Source: Pelobates cultripes (taxonomy: Eukaryota > Chordata > Amphibia > Anura > Pelobatidae). From it: DNA of 64,000 bases. The DNA lies in contig OW240912.1 of assembly GCA_933207985.1 (NCBI GenBank), forward strand, positions 196,945,129 to 197,009,128. The letters are read 5' to 3'. The translations under genes were made by a program, and so were the position numbers. Positions 42,015 to 54,365 of the stretch are shown here, piece after piece; positions within the stretch are counted from its first letter, which is position 1; each line of letters begins with the position of its first letter. Below the pieces are notes generated by a model. That model saw only the letters and a list, made by a program, of their open reading frames with translations. It ran no database searches and was not told where the DNA came from.

Positions 42015-44912
42015 CTTTAATACGTGTCTACATTACACCATCAATACATTTTATCAGCATTTGTAACCATACCTAAAAGAGAAAATTGGTTAGTGGGAGA
42101 TACTCTATAACACAAAAATATTGACAATTAAGGTAAATTGGTGACTTGGGAACCTAACTAGTTGCCAAGTGGCAATGAGAGGCTCTACCTATGATTTGGC
42201 CCGTTGGGTATGTTTGCCACTGAGCGTTGTGGCAGGGTGTTGGCCTCTCGATGATGATTAAAGAGATTCAAAATAAGTTGGCTGTGACAAGTGAGGCCCT
42301 AACTGCTTTGCCAAGAGGGCGGAGATGCGAAGCAGTAACTATGATTTGGCCCGAGGGGCGAATACCTCCGTAGTTGAGGATGGGAGTTGGCCTCGCAGGA
42401 CAGCTATATAATGGCACAAGAAGCCGAAAACTACTTATGGCCACTTAGGGTACCCTAACAGCCAGTCCAAGCTAAAGATAAGTTTTGTAGAGCGAGTGGG
42501 TATGGTAAGAATGGGGGTAGTATCGTAAAGAGAGTCACTTACGTAGTGACTTAAAAACGTAAATGCAAAAAAATAAATGTGGCAGAATAAGATATACACC
42601 TGGCAGATAAATGAAAGCTATGCTAGAAATTGATGGTAAGAATAGGTGAATTGAAAGTGGAGGGCAAAAGAAAAGGTTTACCGAGATCCAAAACCAAAAT
42701 ACAACCAGAAAAAAAGGGAGACCCAAGAACTTAGTGTTCATAATTCAGAACTACGACACCAACACCAATGAAAATGCAACAGTTTGCAGGTAAGGTAGGT
42801 AAAGTAAGTGCAAGAAGCCCAGAACCCAAAATACTCTATTAATATCTGTTACCAAACTAACAAAGGAAATTGAACAGTGTGTTAAATGGCTCAGTTGACT
42901 ATACCCCCAGATATGCAATGGTGGGCATAGAGCATACCTGGTGAGACTTTACTTAATGATCTAGGTCATGAAAGAGTTGGCCAGAATAATTGAACAACAA
43001 GACCCCTGTGAAGTATAAGTCAGGAGGTGAGGGTGCAGTTCCCAAATTATCAAGTAAAGGATAACGAACCGCAAGTGGCATAGTGACAGAAAGGTATATT
43101 ATAAACATAACAGTGCAGACATGTTGAGTAACTGAAAATTAACAGTTTTCATCAAAAGCCCCGACCCGATACCTGTTTGTACCGAATTTAGGCATGAGTT
43201 CCCTCTGCACATCCTTCCACTAGAAGGACCTGAAGTGTGTATGAGAAAGAACACCCTGAAAAACCCCAACCATCACATTAATCAAATCCTATAGCATACT
43301 GCAGGAAGAATACCAGAACTAGCAAGTGCCTTAAGGTGGAGGTACTAAACCGTTAAAATAGTGACAGACCAAAGAAGCCGAAATAGACGTAACTGCCCAA
43401 ATGAGGGGCCAGAATTGCCATAGTGCCCGTAGAGGGTCATGTGTAAACGTATGAAGTGAAGGCTTAGTGAGGGCCATGTGTAGAGGTATTGTAGTGGAAG
43501 GCAGAGTGCTCAATGTTAGTCCTGAGCTGCTGGATGGAGAAATAGGGCTGTATGAGGGGTATGGATGTATGGAACGAACAAAAGAAGGATAAGCATACCA
43601 AGGTGCAGGTGTTGTGAAATGGCCACTAGTGAATACATAGTTTTTTGTTTTTTTTTGGTCCAGTCCATTTGTAAAGGTAGAATTATTAGTTAGGCTAGAA
43701 GGATGGCAATATGGCATGCAGTGGAGGCCAACTATAAGGCCCATGCCAAAGGATGACAAGTATACAACCAACACAAATAGATTATATGGTGTCTCAATGT
43801 AGTTGACTTGAGACATAATATTGCTAATACTGTGCAAAAACAAAGTTACAGTATGTGAAGTAAGGATACAATGTATAGAATAAGGGATTAACCTACCATG
43901 GAGTTTTGCAGGCAGAATAAAGGCTGTATAGGCCTAGCGAATATAAGTGGTGTAATGAAATATTGTAAGAAAGAGTGGTGTATTCATATAACCCCCATGC
44001 AGCAAAAGGTACTTATGCATTTCGTACATATTGAACTGCCCACATATAATGGGAATGAAATTAAGGCCGAGTACGGCCATGTGTGAAGGCCTGAAACAAG
44101 ACCAATATAGCATTTACTCACAACCTTGCTATCTGTAAGCAGTTTCAATCTGAGTTCTATGAAGGATATAATAAACTCGTCTAAATAGATATAGGTGAAC
44201 CGAAGTGCTTAATGTGAGGTCAAGATAGTGTAACATAAAGGAGTGATTAGAACTACCCCCATGAGAATGGCCAAATGAGGATCTTAAGGATAGATATGTT
44301 GCCGATACCATGTAGAATAATGGGGTAGTATGCAAACCCTGTAAGACCGATGTAATGCACATTAAATGCCTAAATGAGGTTTTGAATTAGAACATGGCAT
44401 GTAGCCCACTGTGGGGCATATGACCACACATTGTAAAGGCCTATTGAAGGCCATGAGTAAGAAATTGCGTAGAATACCAGAAGGTGTCCCAATTTGTGTC
44501 CTGAGTTACAGGAGGATTGTGCCGCTGCGTTGGGATTAATGCAGGTGAAGGTAGGATGTGAATCAGAGAATTGTTTTGGAGAAGTTGTATGTAGCCAAGA
44601 CATGTTGGTGATGAGATGGTAGAGAACCTGATAGAGTTACTAATAATCATCTAGTTTATGAAATGGTGAAACTGAATAGAACTTGAATGTAAACACTTAT
44701 AAAGCATCATATAATACGTACCAACAGAGCCAAATAAAACAGGGTGTTGGCAGACAGAATTAAACTGGAACAGAGGCCTCTGGAATGCCACAGTGGCTGA
44801 ACAGGTTAGCGGCCGTGACAGCTATACTTAATCAATAGTAAAAGACAGGAGCTATAAAATATACATTAAAAAAACCTACAAGTGGAAAGCTTAGGAAGAT
44901 GAAAAATACTTA
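42015..44912. other. Body of the Ngaro-like element, no recognised gene
   Basis: Purine-rich, A-rich sequence with internal echoes such as CTATGATTTGGCCCG at 42189 and 42339. The longest minus-strand ORF (43331-43843, 170 codons) is Ser/Pro/His-rich with no known motif. I cannot support a protein here. Confidence 0.45.
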
Positions 44913-44920
44913 TGCATACA

Positions 44921-46091
44921 CATAGGCGTGCGCAGCCTATTGCATTAGGGTGTGCACCCTAAAGCACAAGCACACGCCGCATATATGTATGTATGTATGT
45001 GTATATAAATATATATATATATATATACACATACACACACTGCTGTGTGTGTGTGTGTGTGTGCTGTGTGAGGGTGCTGTTAGTGTGATGTGTGTGTGAC
45101 GGTGCTGGTAGTGTGCTATGTGGGTGAGGGTGCTGTTTGTGTGTGAGGGTACTGGTAGTGTGCTGTCTGTGTGTTTGTTAGGGTCCTGTTTGTGTTTGTG
45201 AGGGTACTGTTAGTGTGATGTGTGTAAGGGTGCTGTGTGTGTTTGTGAGGGTGCTGTATGTGTGTGCTGTATGTGTGTTGGTGCTGTGTATGTGTGTGGG
45301 TGCTGTGTATGTGTGTAGGTGCTGTGTATGTCTATGGGTGCTGTATGTGTGTGGGTGCTATGTATGTGTGTGGGTACTGTGTATGTGTGTTGGTGCTGTG
45401 TATGTCTGTGGGTGCTGTATGTGTGTAGGTGCTCTGTATGTGTGTGGGTGCTGTATGTGTATTGGTGCTGTATGTGTGTTGGTGCTGTGTATGTCTGAGG
45501 GTGCTGTATGTCTGTGGGTGCTGTGTATGTGTGTTGGTGCTGTGTATGTCTGTGGGTGCTGTATGTGTGTTGGTGCTGTGTATGTCTGTGGGTGTTGTAT
45601 GTGTGTGTGTGGGTGCTGTGTGTGTGTAGGTGCTGTGTATGTCTGTGGGTGCTGTGGGTGTGTGTGTGTGTGCTGTATGTGTGTGCTGTATGTGTGTGGG
45701 TGATTGTGGGGGTGGAGGTACATTACTTGATATCCCCCCTCCCTTCTTACCTTATGCCTGGGAGGGGGGATCCTTGTTGCTGCTGCTTCCATCCCTGGTG
45801 GTCCAGTGGAGAGTGAACTCTAGCCCCTGTGGGCTAGAGTTCACTCTCGCGAGATTTGAGCGTTGCCATGGCAGCATTCATATCTCGCAAGAGGAACCCG
45901 GTGGAACTAGTAGCAAGAGCTCCGCCAGTCCCCTCCTGCCTCCCTCCCTGCATGTGGGTCGGTGGGGAGGGAGGCTGAGAGCAGAGCCGGCGCTCCTGAG
46001 ATCTCCCCTGCTGGTCTCAATATACATAGACGTGCCGCGGTGATTAGGGTGTGCCCAGCCACGCCCGGCACACCCCGTGCGCACGCCTATG
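44921..46091. mobile_element. hAT-type MITE with perfect 8-bp target duplication
   Basis: A 1171-bp element starting CATAGGCGTGCGCAG and ending GCGCACGCCTATG, flanked by TGCATACA at 44913-44920 and 46092-46099. The 8-bp duplication and CA...TG ends fit the hAT superfamily. Inside is a GT-rich minisatellite (45030-45715) and a GC-rich part with a perfect hairpin (GAGTGAACTCTAGCCC / GGGCTAGAGTTCACTC, about 45807-45846). No transposase is encoded. Confidence 0.88.
45030..45715. repeat. GTGCTGTGTATGTGTGTGG minisatellite
   Basis: About 19-40 bp units built from GGTGCTGTGTATGTGTG. The long Cys/Val/Gly ORFs (and the His/Thr/Gln ones opposite) arise from the repeat and are not genes. Confidence 0.95.
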
Positions 46092-46099
46092 TGCATACA

Positions 46100-47826
46100 T
46101 AAGGCCTGGAAGATTAGGGTTGAAAGCAACAGCAAATGCTAGAACAATGGTAGTAATATGAACATCAGCTAAAACTTGCTTAAATTTAACATGACTGAAT
46201 GAGGTTTACATAATGCGTGTAGACCCTACGAATAAGACAGTAAAAGTAATCACAATACCTAAGTCGGCCTGATATGGCCAATATGATTGACATGTGTTAG
46301 TGCAACCAATAAACGAGTAACCTAAGGTGGCCAAAATGTTAATAGTGTCTAAAAAATGGATGAGGTTGTACTGTATAAGGAAACCAGCGCGGTCAAATGC
46401 GGACTGAATTTTTGGGAAAGTGGAAAATCAATGTGCTTGAGTGGTAGAATGAGGCCATAGCAGACAAATCATAAAATGCAGTAATCTAATTGAAAGTCCC
46501 TAGTAGGCAGAGTAGGGCTTAATTGTAGGGCACGTTAAAACATTTGTAAAGTAGGGCTTAAGACTTACATGTAAATTGTTTATGACTGGAGAAAACTAAC
46601 TCAAAGGGGCACTCCTAATCCCCAAAGCACTTAGTGTGCGATTGGACAGCCACAGAAATACCGGGCAGGGTTAGAAGGGGAGAGCAGGCAGAAGCAGTAG
46701 ACAAGAGAACGGCAGATTTTGCAAGTGGTTTTAGATTATACCGTATGAAAAAAATTACATAAATAAATGCATGCATGTTGTCATTCAGGGCACATCCACT
46801 AAACAGTGATTTCCACTTAGTTATGAAAGTAACTTTGGGCAAACCTGTGAGAAAACAGGACAACATTGGCAAGCCACAGTTAGTTAAGGCCTTAATATGC
46901 AGGGATGGCTTAGTACTTAGTAAGCATGCAATAAACAAATCCCAATAACCAAAACACATATCAAACAGGCTGTTACAATGAAACAAGTCTAGTATTTATT
47001 TATTTATTTATTTATTTTAAATAACCACATGTATAGGCCCGAGTTTGGGCCTAATATAAATTTAGGCAGTGAGTTGCAACACCTAGCCACATAATTAATA
47101 ATGTAGGTTCAATGAGTGCCTGAATACTCAGAGGGTAGACAAATAAAACATTAAAACAGGGTGGCAACTGAAACGCATATGATACATTTTAAGAGTTTGA
47201 GTTTGTTTAGTTAGAAGATTTTTTTTAGACATTTAAAAGATATGCCCCTTGAAAGAGAATAAGGATTTTTTATTTATTTTTTGTTTAAATTTTTTAGTAT
47301 ACAGAGAATGCTTATAAAAGGTTTATATTTCTTTTTCCTCAACAACATGTATAGGCCCGAGTTTGGACAGTTGCAACACCTTGCCACATAAATACTACAT
47401 AATGTAGGCCTAATGAGTGCATGTATGAGGGCAGACAAAGAAACACATAAAAAGAAAGGTGACAACCGAATTACATGATAAAAGTAAATATTGCCAAATA
47501 TGGTAAGTAAAAGCATGAACCTAATTGAGGCATCGCTGTAATACTATGTACGACTGAAATAGGCTGAATTTGCATTAGTGGTAAAATTTGCCATATCCGA
47601 ATGAACAAACTTACAGTTTGTAGAGAAAAAAAATAAAATGTGCGAACAGTAACAGCCACGGCTGGGCCAGACACAGCGGTGCCCCGTGAGCTTCTAAGGT
47701 GGAGGCTGTTGTTTACTAGAGTGAGGTAAAATGAATACTCGCGTGGGCCACACTAGGCCAAGACCAGCTTGTCTGGAGGCAGTTTGTGTTGATGACCTTT
47801 GAACATAAAGTAGATGGTTCTATACT
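46100..47826. other. Remaining body of the Ngaro-like element
   Basis: No gene recognised. A block containing ATGTATAGGCCCGAGTTTGG occurs twice (near 47029 and 47347), a local ~90-bp direct duplication. A fragment near 46604 (AAGGGGCACTCCTAATCCCC) resembles a MITE terminus. Confidence 0.45.
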
Positions 47827-47827
47827 A

Positions 47828-47885
47828 AACCAGACAGTCTCAGCCCAGAGGGAGGGGTGACCTGTGTATTTATAGCAATATCCCC
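47828..47885 (-). repeat. Candidate 5' terminal repeat (A1) of the Ngaro-like element
   Basis: Identical over 58 bp to 39850-39907, including the TATA-like motif. To its right the sequence changes to an unrelated repeat, as expected at an element boundary. Confidence 0.6.
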
Positions 47886-47914
47886 CTTTGGCCTTTGGCT
47901 CACAAGCTCATTAA

Positions 47915-48480
47915 TTAACACTGTAACTTTCCAGAACACCATAAAACCTGTATATGGGGGGTACTGTTTTACTCAGGAGACTTCACACAAATATTAGTGT
48001 TTAAAAACAGTAAACAGTAAAACATATCACAACGATGATATCGTCAGTAAAAATGCATTTTTCACACACACAAACTGCTATCACTGACGATATAATTGTT
48101 GTGATACGTTTTACTATTTTGAAACACTAATATTTGTGTTCAGCGAAGTCTAACAGTACCCCCCATTTACAGGTTTTATGGTGTTTTTAAAAGTTACTGA
48201 GTCAAGTATAAGGCTTTGATTTCCTTTTTTTCACATTGGAATTTGCCAGGTTGGTTATGTTACCTTTGAGACCGTATGGTAGCCCAGGAATGAGAATTAC
48301 CCCCATGATGGCATAGCATTTGCAAAAGTAGACAGCCCAAGGTATTGCAAATGGGGTCTGCCCAGTCTTTTTCAGTAGCTGCTTAGTCACAAACACTGGC
48401 CAAAATTAGCGTTCAATTTAGTCTTTTGCATTATTCACACACAGCAAATATGAGCGCTAACTTTGGCCAGTGTTTGTGTA
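47915..48480. repeat. Second array of alternating inverted arms
   Basis: Same family as 40-895. Pairs: CCATAAAACCTGTATATGG (47940) with ACAGGTTTTATGGTG (48169); ATATCACAACGATGATATCG (48020) with its inverted copy near 48086; CACAAACACTGGCC (48391) with GGCCAGTGTTTGTG (48464). Confidence 0.75.
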
Positions 48481-49015
48481 TTTATGTGTGGTGTTTGAAT
48501 GCAGGGCTGTTTTGTATGCAGTGTTGACTGTTAAATGCAGGTGTACTTTTGTGTATAGTGTTGGTGTTTGTATTTAATTTGAGTGTTTTAATACATAGGT
48601 GTATTTGTATATAATGTTTGCATTTGCGTGCAGTGGTGTGTTTGGATGTAGCGTTGGATTTTAAATGAAGATGTAGTTTTGCGAGTACTATTGGTGTTTG
48701 AATGCAGGGGTGTGTTTTTATGTAATGTTTCTGTTTGATTGCAGGGGTGTGTTTTTATGTTGTGTTGGTGTTTGATTGCTGAGATGTATGTACATACACT
48801 GCCACATACATTCTTACACAGATATACATACGCATTAACACACATATAAACACACTGACACACAAAAAACCATTCATATACACACTGACACATAAAAACA
48901 CAGATACGCACACATTGACACAGAGATACACACTGGCGCATAAACATGCAAAAAGTCACACACACTGTGACACACACACTGACATATACACACATTGACA
49001 CACACATACATGTCA
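48481..49015. repeat. TGTTTGAATGCAGGGG minisatellite then (AC)n
   Basis: Degenerate ~32-bp units (GGTGTTTGATTGCAGGGGTGTG) to about 48790, followed by ACACTGACACAC-rich sequence. ORFs on it are artefacts. Confidence 0.85.
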
Positions 49016-49244
49016 TAATGTTTATATTTTTTAGCCACAGTCCTGTTTGCATACCTTTTGTCTGGTGGAGGGTGGTTTGCTTCCGGTGTTACTGGCTGGG
49101 TCTGACGTGTGTGGGGTCTGCAGCAGCTCACTCCTTGCTTCTCTCCTCCCTGCAGTCTTTGCCACATTCCCTCCCTCGTAGCGCTCTCTATATCTGGGAG
49201 GAAGTCACCGGCTTCTTCACAGCATCGGATAATGATCTTAAAGG

Positions 49245-49336
49245 GTGTGGCACATGACTGGGCCCCTGTTCAGTAATACCCATCAGATGCATGGGCCACC
49301 TGACACCCCTCAGTGTGCGTTAGTTGCACCACTGCG
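49245..49336. mobile_element. hAT-like MITE 3' terminus
   Basis: Ends GCGTTAGTTGCACCACTG, the inverted form of a CAGTGGTGCAACTA start. The other end is not located. Confidence 0.5.
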
Positions 49337-49339
49337 TTT

Positions 49340-51700
49340 ATCCAGAAACATCTGTTGGAGACGGAATTGAAGCCATGATAAAATGGATGAAACCTTGTTT
49401 TTTTTCTTTTTGTTTGCTTATTTGAAGCCTTTAATTAATAAATAAACTTTTCTACAACCATCCGGCATTGGCTGGTTACAAGATGAACAAACGAAATGCT
49501 TGGATTTAGAGAAATTTATCTTTTGCCATCAGTTTATCTGGCATTTCAGGATAAGACATCCTGAAAAGATACATTTTTATTAAAACTGACCAGCCCTCCA
49601 GCACACACAGAATCTTATCTTAATTGGCCTCTGGAGACTTTGGAGGGCTGGTAAGAGCACGCCTCAACAGGAGCCAGCTTACTGGGTTTAAATAACCTAT
49701 GTTCTTGAATTAAAATTTGGCGCCAATTTGTCAGGGTATTTATATCAGCAGACATCTTGTGCTATGATAGAAATTAAAAGTGTATATGCTGAGTCACTTT
49801 TGAACAGAGCAGACTCCATTTTGTTATTTTCAAGCTAACAAAAGACACAAGATTTCTATCTGTAAAACTAACCACTTTCCCAGAGCTAAAGGAATGCATA
49901 GTATATACAAACCAAGTGATAAGGAGAACGGGGGTTGGACAGACTGTCTAAATGCTAATGGAATATAATCAATTCTAAACCCAGACATTTGTGACAGAGG
50001 AGATTAAATAATAAAATTTTACTTTCTATATGTACAAGATCCCATTGTAAGTTACGGGTTAAAACTTAGTCATGAACTGCCATTTTAGAAATTATAGCAG
50101 GAATTGCGGACACTAAGTCTGGACAAAACTAAGAGAAAACCCTTTGAAGTGAAAGGAAACGTAAGTTATGGCCACTATAAAGATAAGCCAAAATGACGTC
50201 AAAATAGCCACCAGGAAAAGTTAACTCTTTCCTGGATAGGTATGTTTAGTGGGACAAGACTGCCCTCCATAGACCAAATACCTAAATTGCGATCCCTAGG
50301 TAAGCACACCTCTAGTGCTTCTATGGGGTTATCAACTGATGACGTACAGAGAGTCTGGCCCTTTAAAAGTTAAGACAGAAGGGGTGGAGAGAAGAAAAAA
50401 GAGAGGAGGAATTGGAAGTTTGGGGACTCCAACTCGGACATGCAGAGAAACCCAGGACAACATCTGAGACTAACACTCTACTCTTAAAACTCTAACACTT
50501 AGAATTTTACTGACTTTCTAACCAACACCACCTTTCACCATAACTCATGCACATACAGACATCCAAATAAGTTACTGAGACTATCTACCAATCGGATGAA
50601 ATATCTACTCAACTGGTAATTATACTGGTTTCATTTAATTAATTAAATTAATTAAAATGTACTAATAGCATGATATATGACTGGATAAATCACGGTCAGA
50701 TTTCCATATTAAGAAATCTTAGTTAACTAAAGAATATATAGTTATAAACATTCCATTCTGCAGGTGGAATTAAGAATAATTATATATTGATGTGTTAGCA
50801 TACCGCTGTTTTTATCCAGGTGTATTGATTTGCTCTAATATAAGATAAGATATCTTTTAAGACAAATTAAAATCTGCTTATAAAATCTGGTAGATTCTCT
50901 TATTGGATGGTTCCAGGAAATGACTAATGAACTGGTTTAAATGTTATTTTATTTAAAATTACATAAGAATAGATCTTAATTACCTAGGAGGATCTAGCCA
51001 GCATTGAAAGGGTTATTCTAACTGTTAGCCAGGGTTTTATGGCCCTTCACTGTGAAAATCTTCGCTTTCTCTCTGTGAAAGATAGTCATAAATCATGTAA
51101 GTCTTGACAGAAAATGCTGTTTAGCCATTGAACGTGTATACCCATTGTATTACATTGTATACTATGTTGTACTAAATACTAATTGATTATTGTCACGCAT
51201 GTTACATATTATTATTAATTAATTTGTTATTATAAAATAAAATCTATTTTTATAACATTGTGATTTTATTTATATGAAATACATTTCACTTAACACGATA
51301 ATGATCTTTGGGATCTGAGAATTGAATTAGTGGGCAATTCTCACTGTTTACTATTATTATCCCATAAATATCCCCAAAAATTGCATTGTGCATAGTTCGC
51401 AGCAGTCTCCATGTGAATTGCAAGAACCTCCCAGCTTGTGCATCCTTGTCAGTTCTGGCACGGACTGTGTGGAAGTTGCAAACCTGTGGAATGCAGGCAT
51501 TTGGCAGCATTCTAATGTTAAAGGAGAAAGAAGAACTGAGCCCACCGAAAGAGCTGGTCATCCCTTGATTAGTCAGCCACCTCACCTCGCCTGAAAATAT
51601 AAACGTGTGTAGCCTAGCTAACATGCTGAAGTGATCCTTTAATTTTAAATTTCCTTTCATAACACCTTTAATTTTAATATCAGGTTAAGACAAGGCAGCA
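49340..51700. other. Stretch without a gene; possible old LTR-like sequence
   Basis: A symmetrical TTTGGCGCCAATTTGTCAGG at 49719 resembles a primer site beside an LTR edge. A TTTAAAAG box (50363) and AATAAAATC (51235) lie in the following 1.5 kb. There is no paired LTR and no coding, so the assignment is weak. 51370-51640 looks like a MITE remnant ending GATCCTTTAAT. Confidence 0.3.
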
Positions 51701-51923
51701 ACCTTATACTAGAACACTAAGACATTTGCACCCAGACGGGAGCTGTTGCGAAGAGGCTGGCTAGCAAGACCAGCGATACAGATATGCCTATTCCGCCAAG
51801 TATGACCAACGATACCCAAGTCCACGATCATATAAGGGCGTACACACAGTGGAGCTAGCTAACTTTTACTGGTAATAATCAGAACTATTTTCCCAAGTGA
51901 GTACCTCATTTAGCAGACAGAGT

Positions 51924-52190
51924 AGGACCTGCCAAAGATGGGGTACATTGACGTTGTGGCAGGCTTATGCAATGTATGATCATATAACGTAACTAAACCC
52001 CCATTATTTTTTGCCTAGATTAGGTGTTTTTAATAAAACTAACAAAATCGGTCAGCACCAAAATAGCGGTTTAGTAGATAAGGGAGTGCGCTGGATTTTA
52101 ATTTTTACTGTACTTATTGGCCCTCAGCAGCACCCCATTTAAGGATGTTCAGGTGAGTGCAGCCAACCCCTTGTTTTCTCCTATATGTAA
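51924..52190. repeat. Interspersed repeat, single copy of the 37447 family
   Basis: From GTAGGACCTGCCAAAGATGG it matches 37717-37815 almost exactly. It then ends with GTTCAGGTGAGTGCAGCC, which in the 37447 copy is found inverted at the left. Confidence 0.85.
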
Positions 52191-52804
52191 ATAATCAGAA
52201 CTATACTACGTTCGTTCATAATCTTGCATTTACCCTCCAAACTTAGCTCCCCCCACCTACGATTGAGCGTGTTATTCTGACACTGGGGTACATCCGGCTT
52301 GATAAATCAGATACCTAGCTTAAGGGGCTTACTCCCCCAGTGTACACCTATAAACCACCAGTGCACTTCATTTTTCTTATACTTATTTTAAACAACTGTT
52401 TATAGATAGAAACATTCACTGATGACCGACTTATACTCTTTATTGCACTGTGCCAATGCGTTCTTACTTAAACTGTTAACGAGGATACTTTCTACTTAAT
52501 CCATAACTTTCTTCTGTATATCTTTTCCACAACAAAAAGAATTAAAACATTTTTTTAAATTGCTACAGTCCAAGGACAGTAGTTAATGTATGAGCTGGAT
52601 GACACCAGAGAATAAGACTAATCACAAGTGTAACTATTATATAATAATATGGGTAATTCTGTTTTAAAAAGAAGCTGCAGTAAAGAGGAGTTTTATGGAT
52701 GCCGACAACAAACCTCACTAATGATTCAGTCAGTGTATGGATAATGGGCACTTCTAGACCTTACAAATGATTCATTTCAGGTAATGAGGTTTATGCTCCA
52801 CATA

Positions 52805-53232
52805 TAATATTATTATTAATATAACAAATTTCGCAGCGCTGTACCATGAGTGTAATCAGAAGAGTTGGACGCACAGGAACAGATGGATTGAGGGCCCTGC
52901 TCAATGAGTTTCATGCTAGACGGAGTGGGGTATAGTGACACAAATGGTAAGGGTATAAAACTAGGTTGCTAGAATAGTATTCAGGGTTTAGTGATTTGCT
53001 TCTTCGGATGACAGTTGCTGAGGAGGAATCAGGGTGCGGGAAAGGAAAGCTGCTAGCAGTTTAATTGAAATGCCTTCTTGAAGAAGTGAATTTTCAATGA
53101 ATTTTTTTAAGGATTGGCGAGTGGGTTAGATTGTAACAGAGACGTTAGTTCCATAGGAACAGTGCCGCCCTAGAGAAGACTTGAAGGCGAGCATCAGAGG
53201 TAGGAGTACAAACAGAGGATAGACATATGAAG
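52805..53232. repeat. Interspersed repeat (CGCAGCGCTGTAC type)
   Basis: Begins with an ATTATTATT run and TTCGCAGCGCTGTACCATG, and continues with GAGGGCCCTGCTCAATGAG. This matches a repeat style I remember from frog genomes. No ORF. Confidence 0.55.
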
Positions 53233-53368
53233 CAGTGGCGTACTAAGGGGGAGTGCGGGGGGGGCGGTCCGCCCCGGGTGCCAGCCGGGTGGGGGGTGCC
53301 ATGACCAGCCCCCGTCCCCCCCCCATGCTGCAGCCGCCCGAGCGCTCTGTGAAGAGCCTCAGGCGGCT

Positions 53369-53468
53369 NNNNNNNNNNNNNNNNNNNNNNNNNNNNNNNN
53401 NNNNNNNNNNNNNNNNNNNNNNNNNNNNNNNNNNNNNNNNNNNNNNNNNNNNNNNNNNNNNNNNNNNN
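53369..53468. other. Assembly gap (100 N)
   Basis: Exactly 100 N inside a minisatellite-rich hAT-like element. The flanking purine-rich repeat probably caused the break. Confidence 0.99.
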
Positions 53469-53665
53469 AGGAATAAATTGAAAGGGGGGTGAGGAATAAA
53501 TTGAAAGGGAGGGGGGATAAATTGACAGGGAGGGTGGGGGGAATAAATTGAAAGGGAGGGTGGGGAATAAATTGAAAGGGGGGAATAAATTGAAAGGGAC
53601 AGTGGGGGGGATTAAATTGACAGGGAGGGAATAAATTGAAAGGGAGTGGAAAGAAATTCACAGGG
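53469..53665. repeat. GAATAAATTGAAAGGGAGGG minisatellite
   Basis: Units of about 20-28 bp. It continues in altered form at 54208-54365 as GGGAGAAGAGAGTGACAAGG, where the nested element interrupts it. Confidence 0.9.
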
Positions 53666-53672
53666 TGGGTGG

Positions 53673-53998
53673 CAGTGGCGTACTAAGGGGAGGGCGGTCC
53701 GCCCCGGGTGCCAGAAGGGTGGGGGGTGCCTTGGGAGGGGGCGCCGCCAGGAGCGCCGGCCCCCCTCATGCTGCAGCCGCCCAAGCGCTCTGCAGAGAGC
53801 CTCAGGCGGCTGCAGCTTTGCCCGCCTGGGTGCAGCCTGAGGAGAGGGGCTGACAGGAGGGAGCGCTCAGCGGCGGCACTGCAGCACTGGCGTTAGATAA
53901 CATGGCAAATCATATGGGTGGGGCATTGTGATGTCACATGGGGGGGGCGGCAAACTTTACTTTTGCCTAGGGCGGCAAAAATCCTTGCACCGGCCCTG
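53673..53998. mobile_element. Nested short hAT-like MITE
   Basis: A 326-bp element starting CAGTGGCGTACTAAGG and ending CTTGCACCGGCCCTG, both shared with the outer element. The right 110 bp recur at 55042-55152. No clear target duplication. Confidence 0.7.
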
Positions 53999-54365
53999 GG
54001 GGGACTGTGTGAGCTGTGGCCGCACAGTGCCCCATGGTAGTTAGGTTGCCGTGCGGCCAGTACAGCTCACACAAGCACGGAGGAAAAGTGGGGCGGAGCT
54101 AAGCAAAATCGGAGGCGGAGCCAAACTGGCACTGGGGGTGGGGCTTTTGGGGGGCAAGGGGGTGCCAAGCACAGGATCCGCCCCAGGTGCCAAATGCTCT
54201 AGGTGGGTGGGAAGAAATTGACAGGGAGGGGAATTGACCGGGGAGGGAGGGAGGGGGAATGAGAGTGGGGAGGGGAGAAGAGAGTGACAAGGGAGGGGGG
54301 AGAAGAGAGGGACAAGGGGGGGAGAAGAGAGTGACAAGGGAGGGAGAGGGGGGAGAAGAGATTGA

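Larger units (their letters stand above)
39708..47886 (-). mobile_element. Candidate non-autonomous Ngaro-like element
   Basis: The left end has two direct ~95-bp repeats (39708-39800 and 39935-40033), both with AACATT- or GACATTCGGGTAGGCCTGTAAA. Between them lies a segment (39850-39907) of which 58 bp recur identically at 47828-47885. This is the B2-A2-B1 ... A1 arrangement of Ngaro elements read on the minus strand; the recurring part carries a TATA-like CTATAAATAC. After removing two later insertions (40054-42002 and 44921-46091) the body is about 4.7 kb. It holds no RT, RNase H, recombinase or Gag that I can recognise. The element pairing depends on the 58-bp match and is inference. Confidence 0.55.

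Noticed and set aside
43331..43843. 170-codon minus-strand ORF in the Ngaro-like body
   Set aside because: Ser/Pro/His-rich with no RT, RNase H or recombinase motif; not supportable as a gene.
45215..45703. 162-codon Cys/Val ORF
   Set aside because: Entirely encoded by a GT-rich minisatellite; a translation artefact.
48790..49015. CRISPR-like array of short repeats
   Set aside because: Simple ACACTGAC microsatellite in vertebrate DNA, without unique spacers.
49710..51300. Endogenous retrovirus-like LTR with TGGCGCC primer site
   Set aside because: Only a symmetrical TTTGGCGCCAA and scattered TATA or AATAAA matches; no paired LTR, purine tract or coding sequence.
51386..51594. Short ORFs on both strands at 51357-51660
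   Set aside because: They lie in a MITE-like remnant and lack family resemblance or splice signals.
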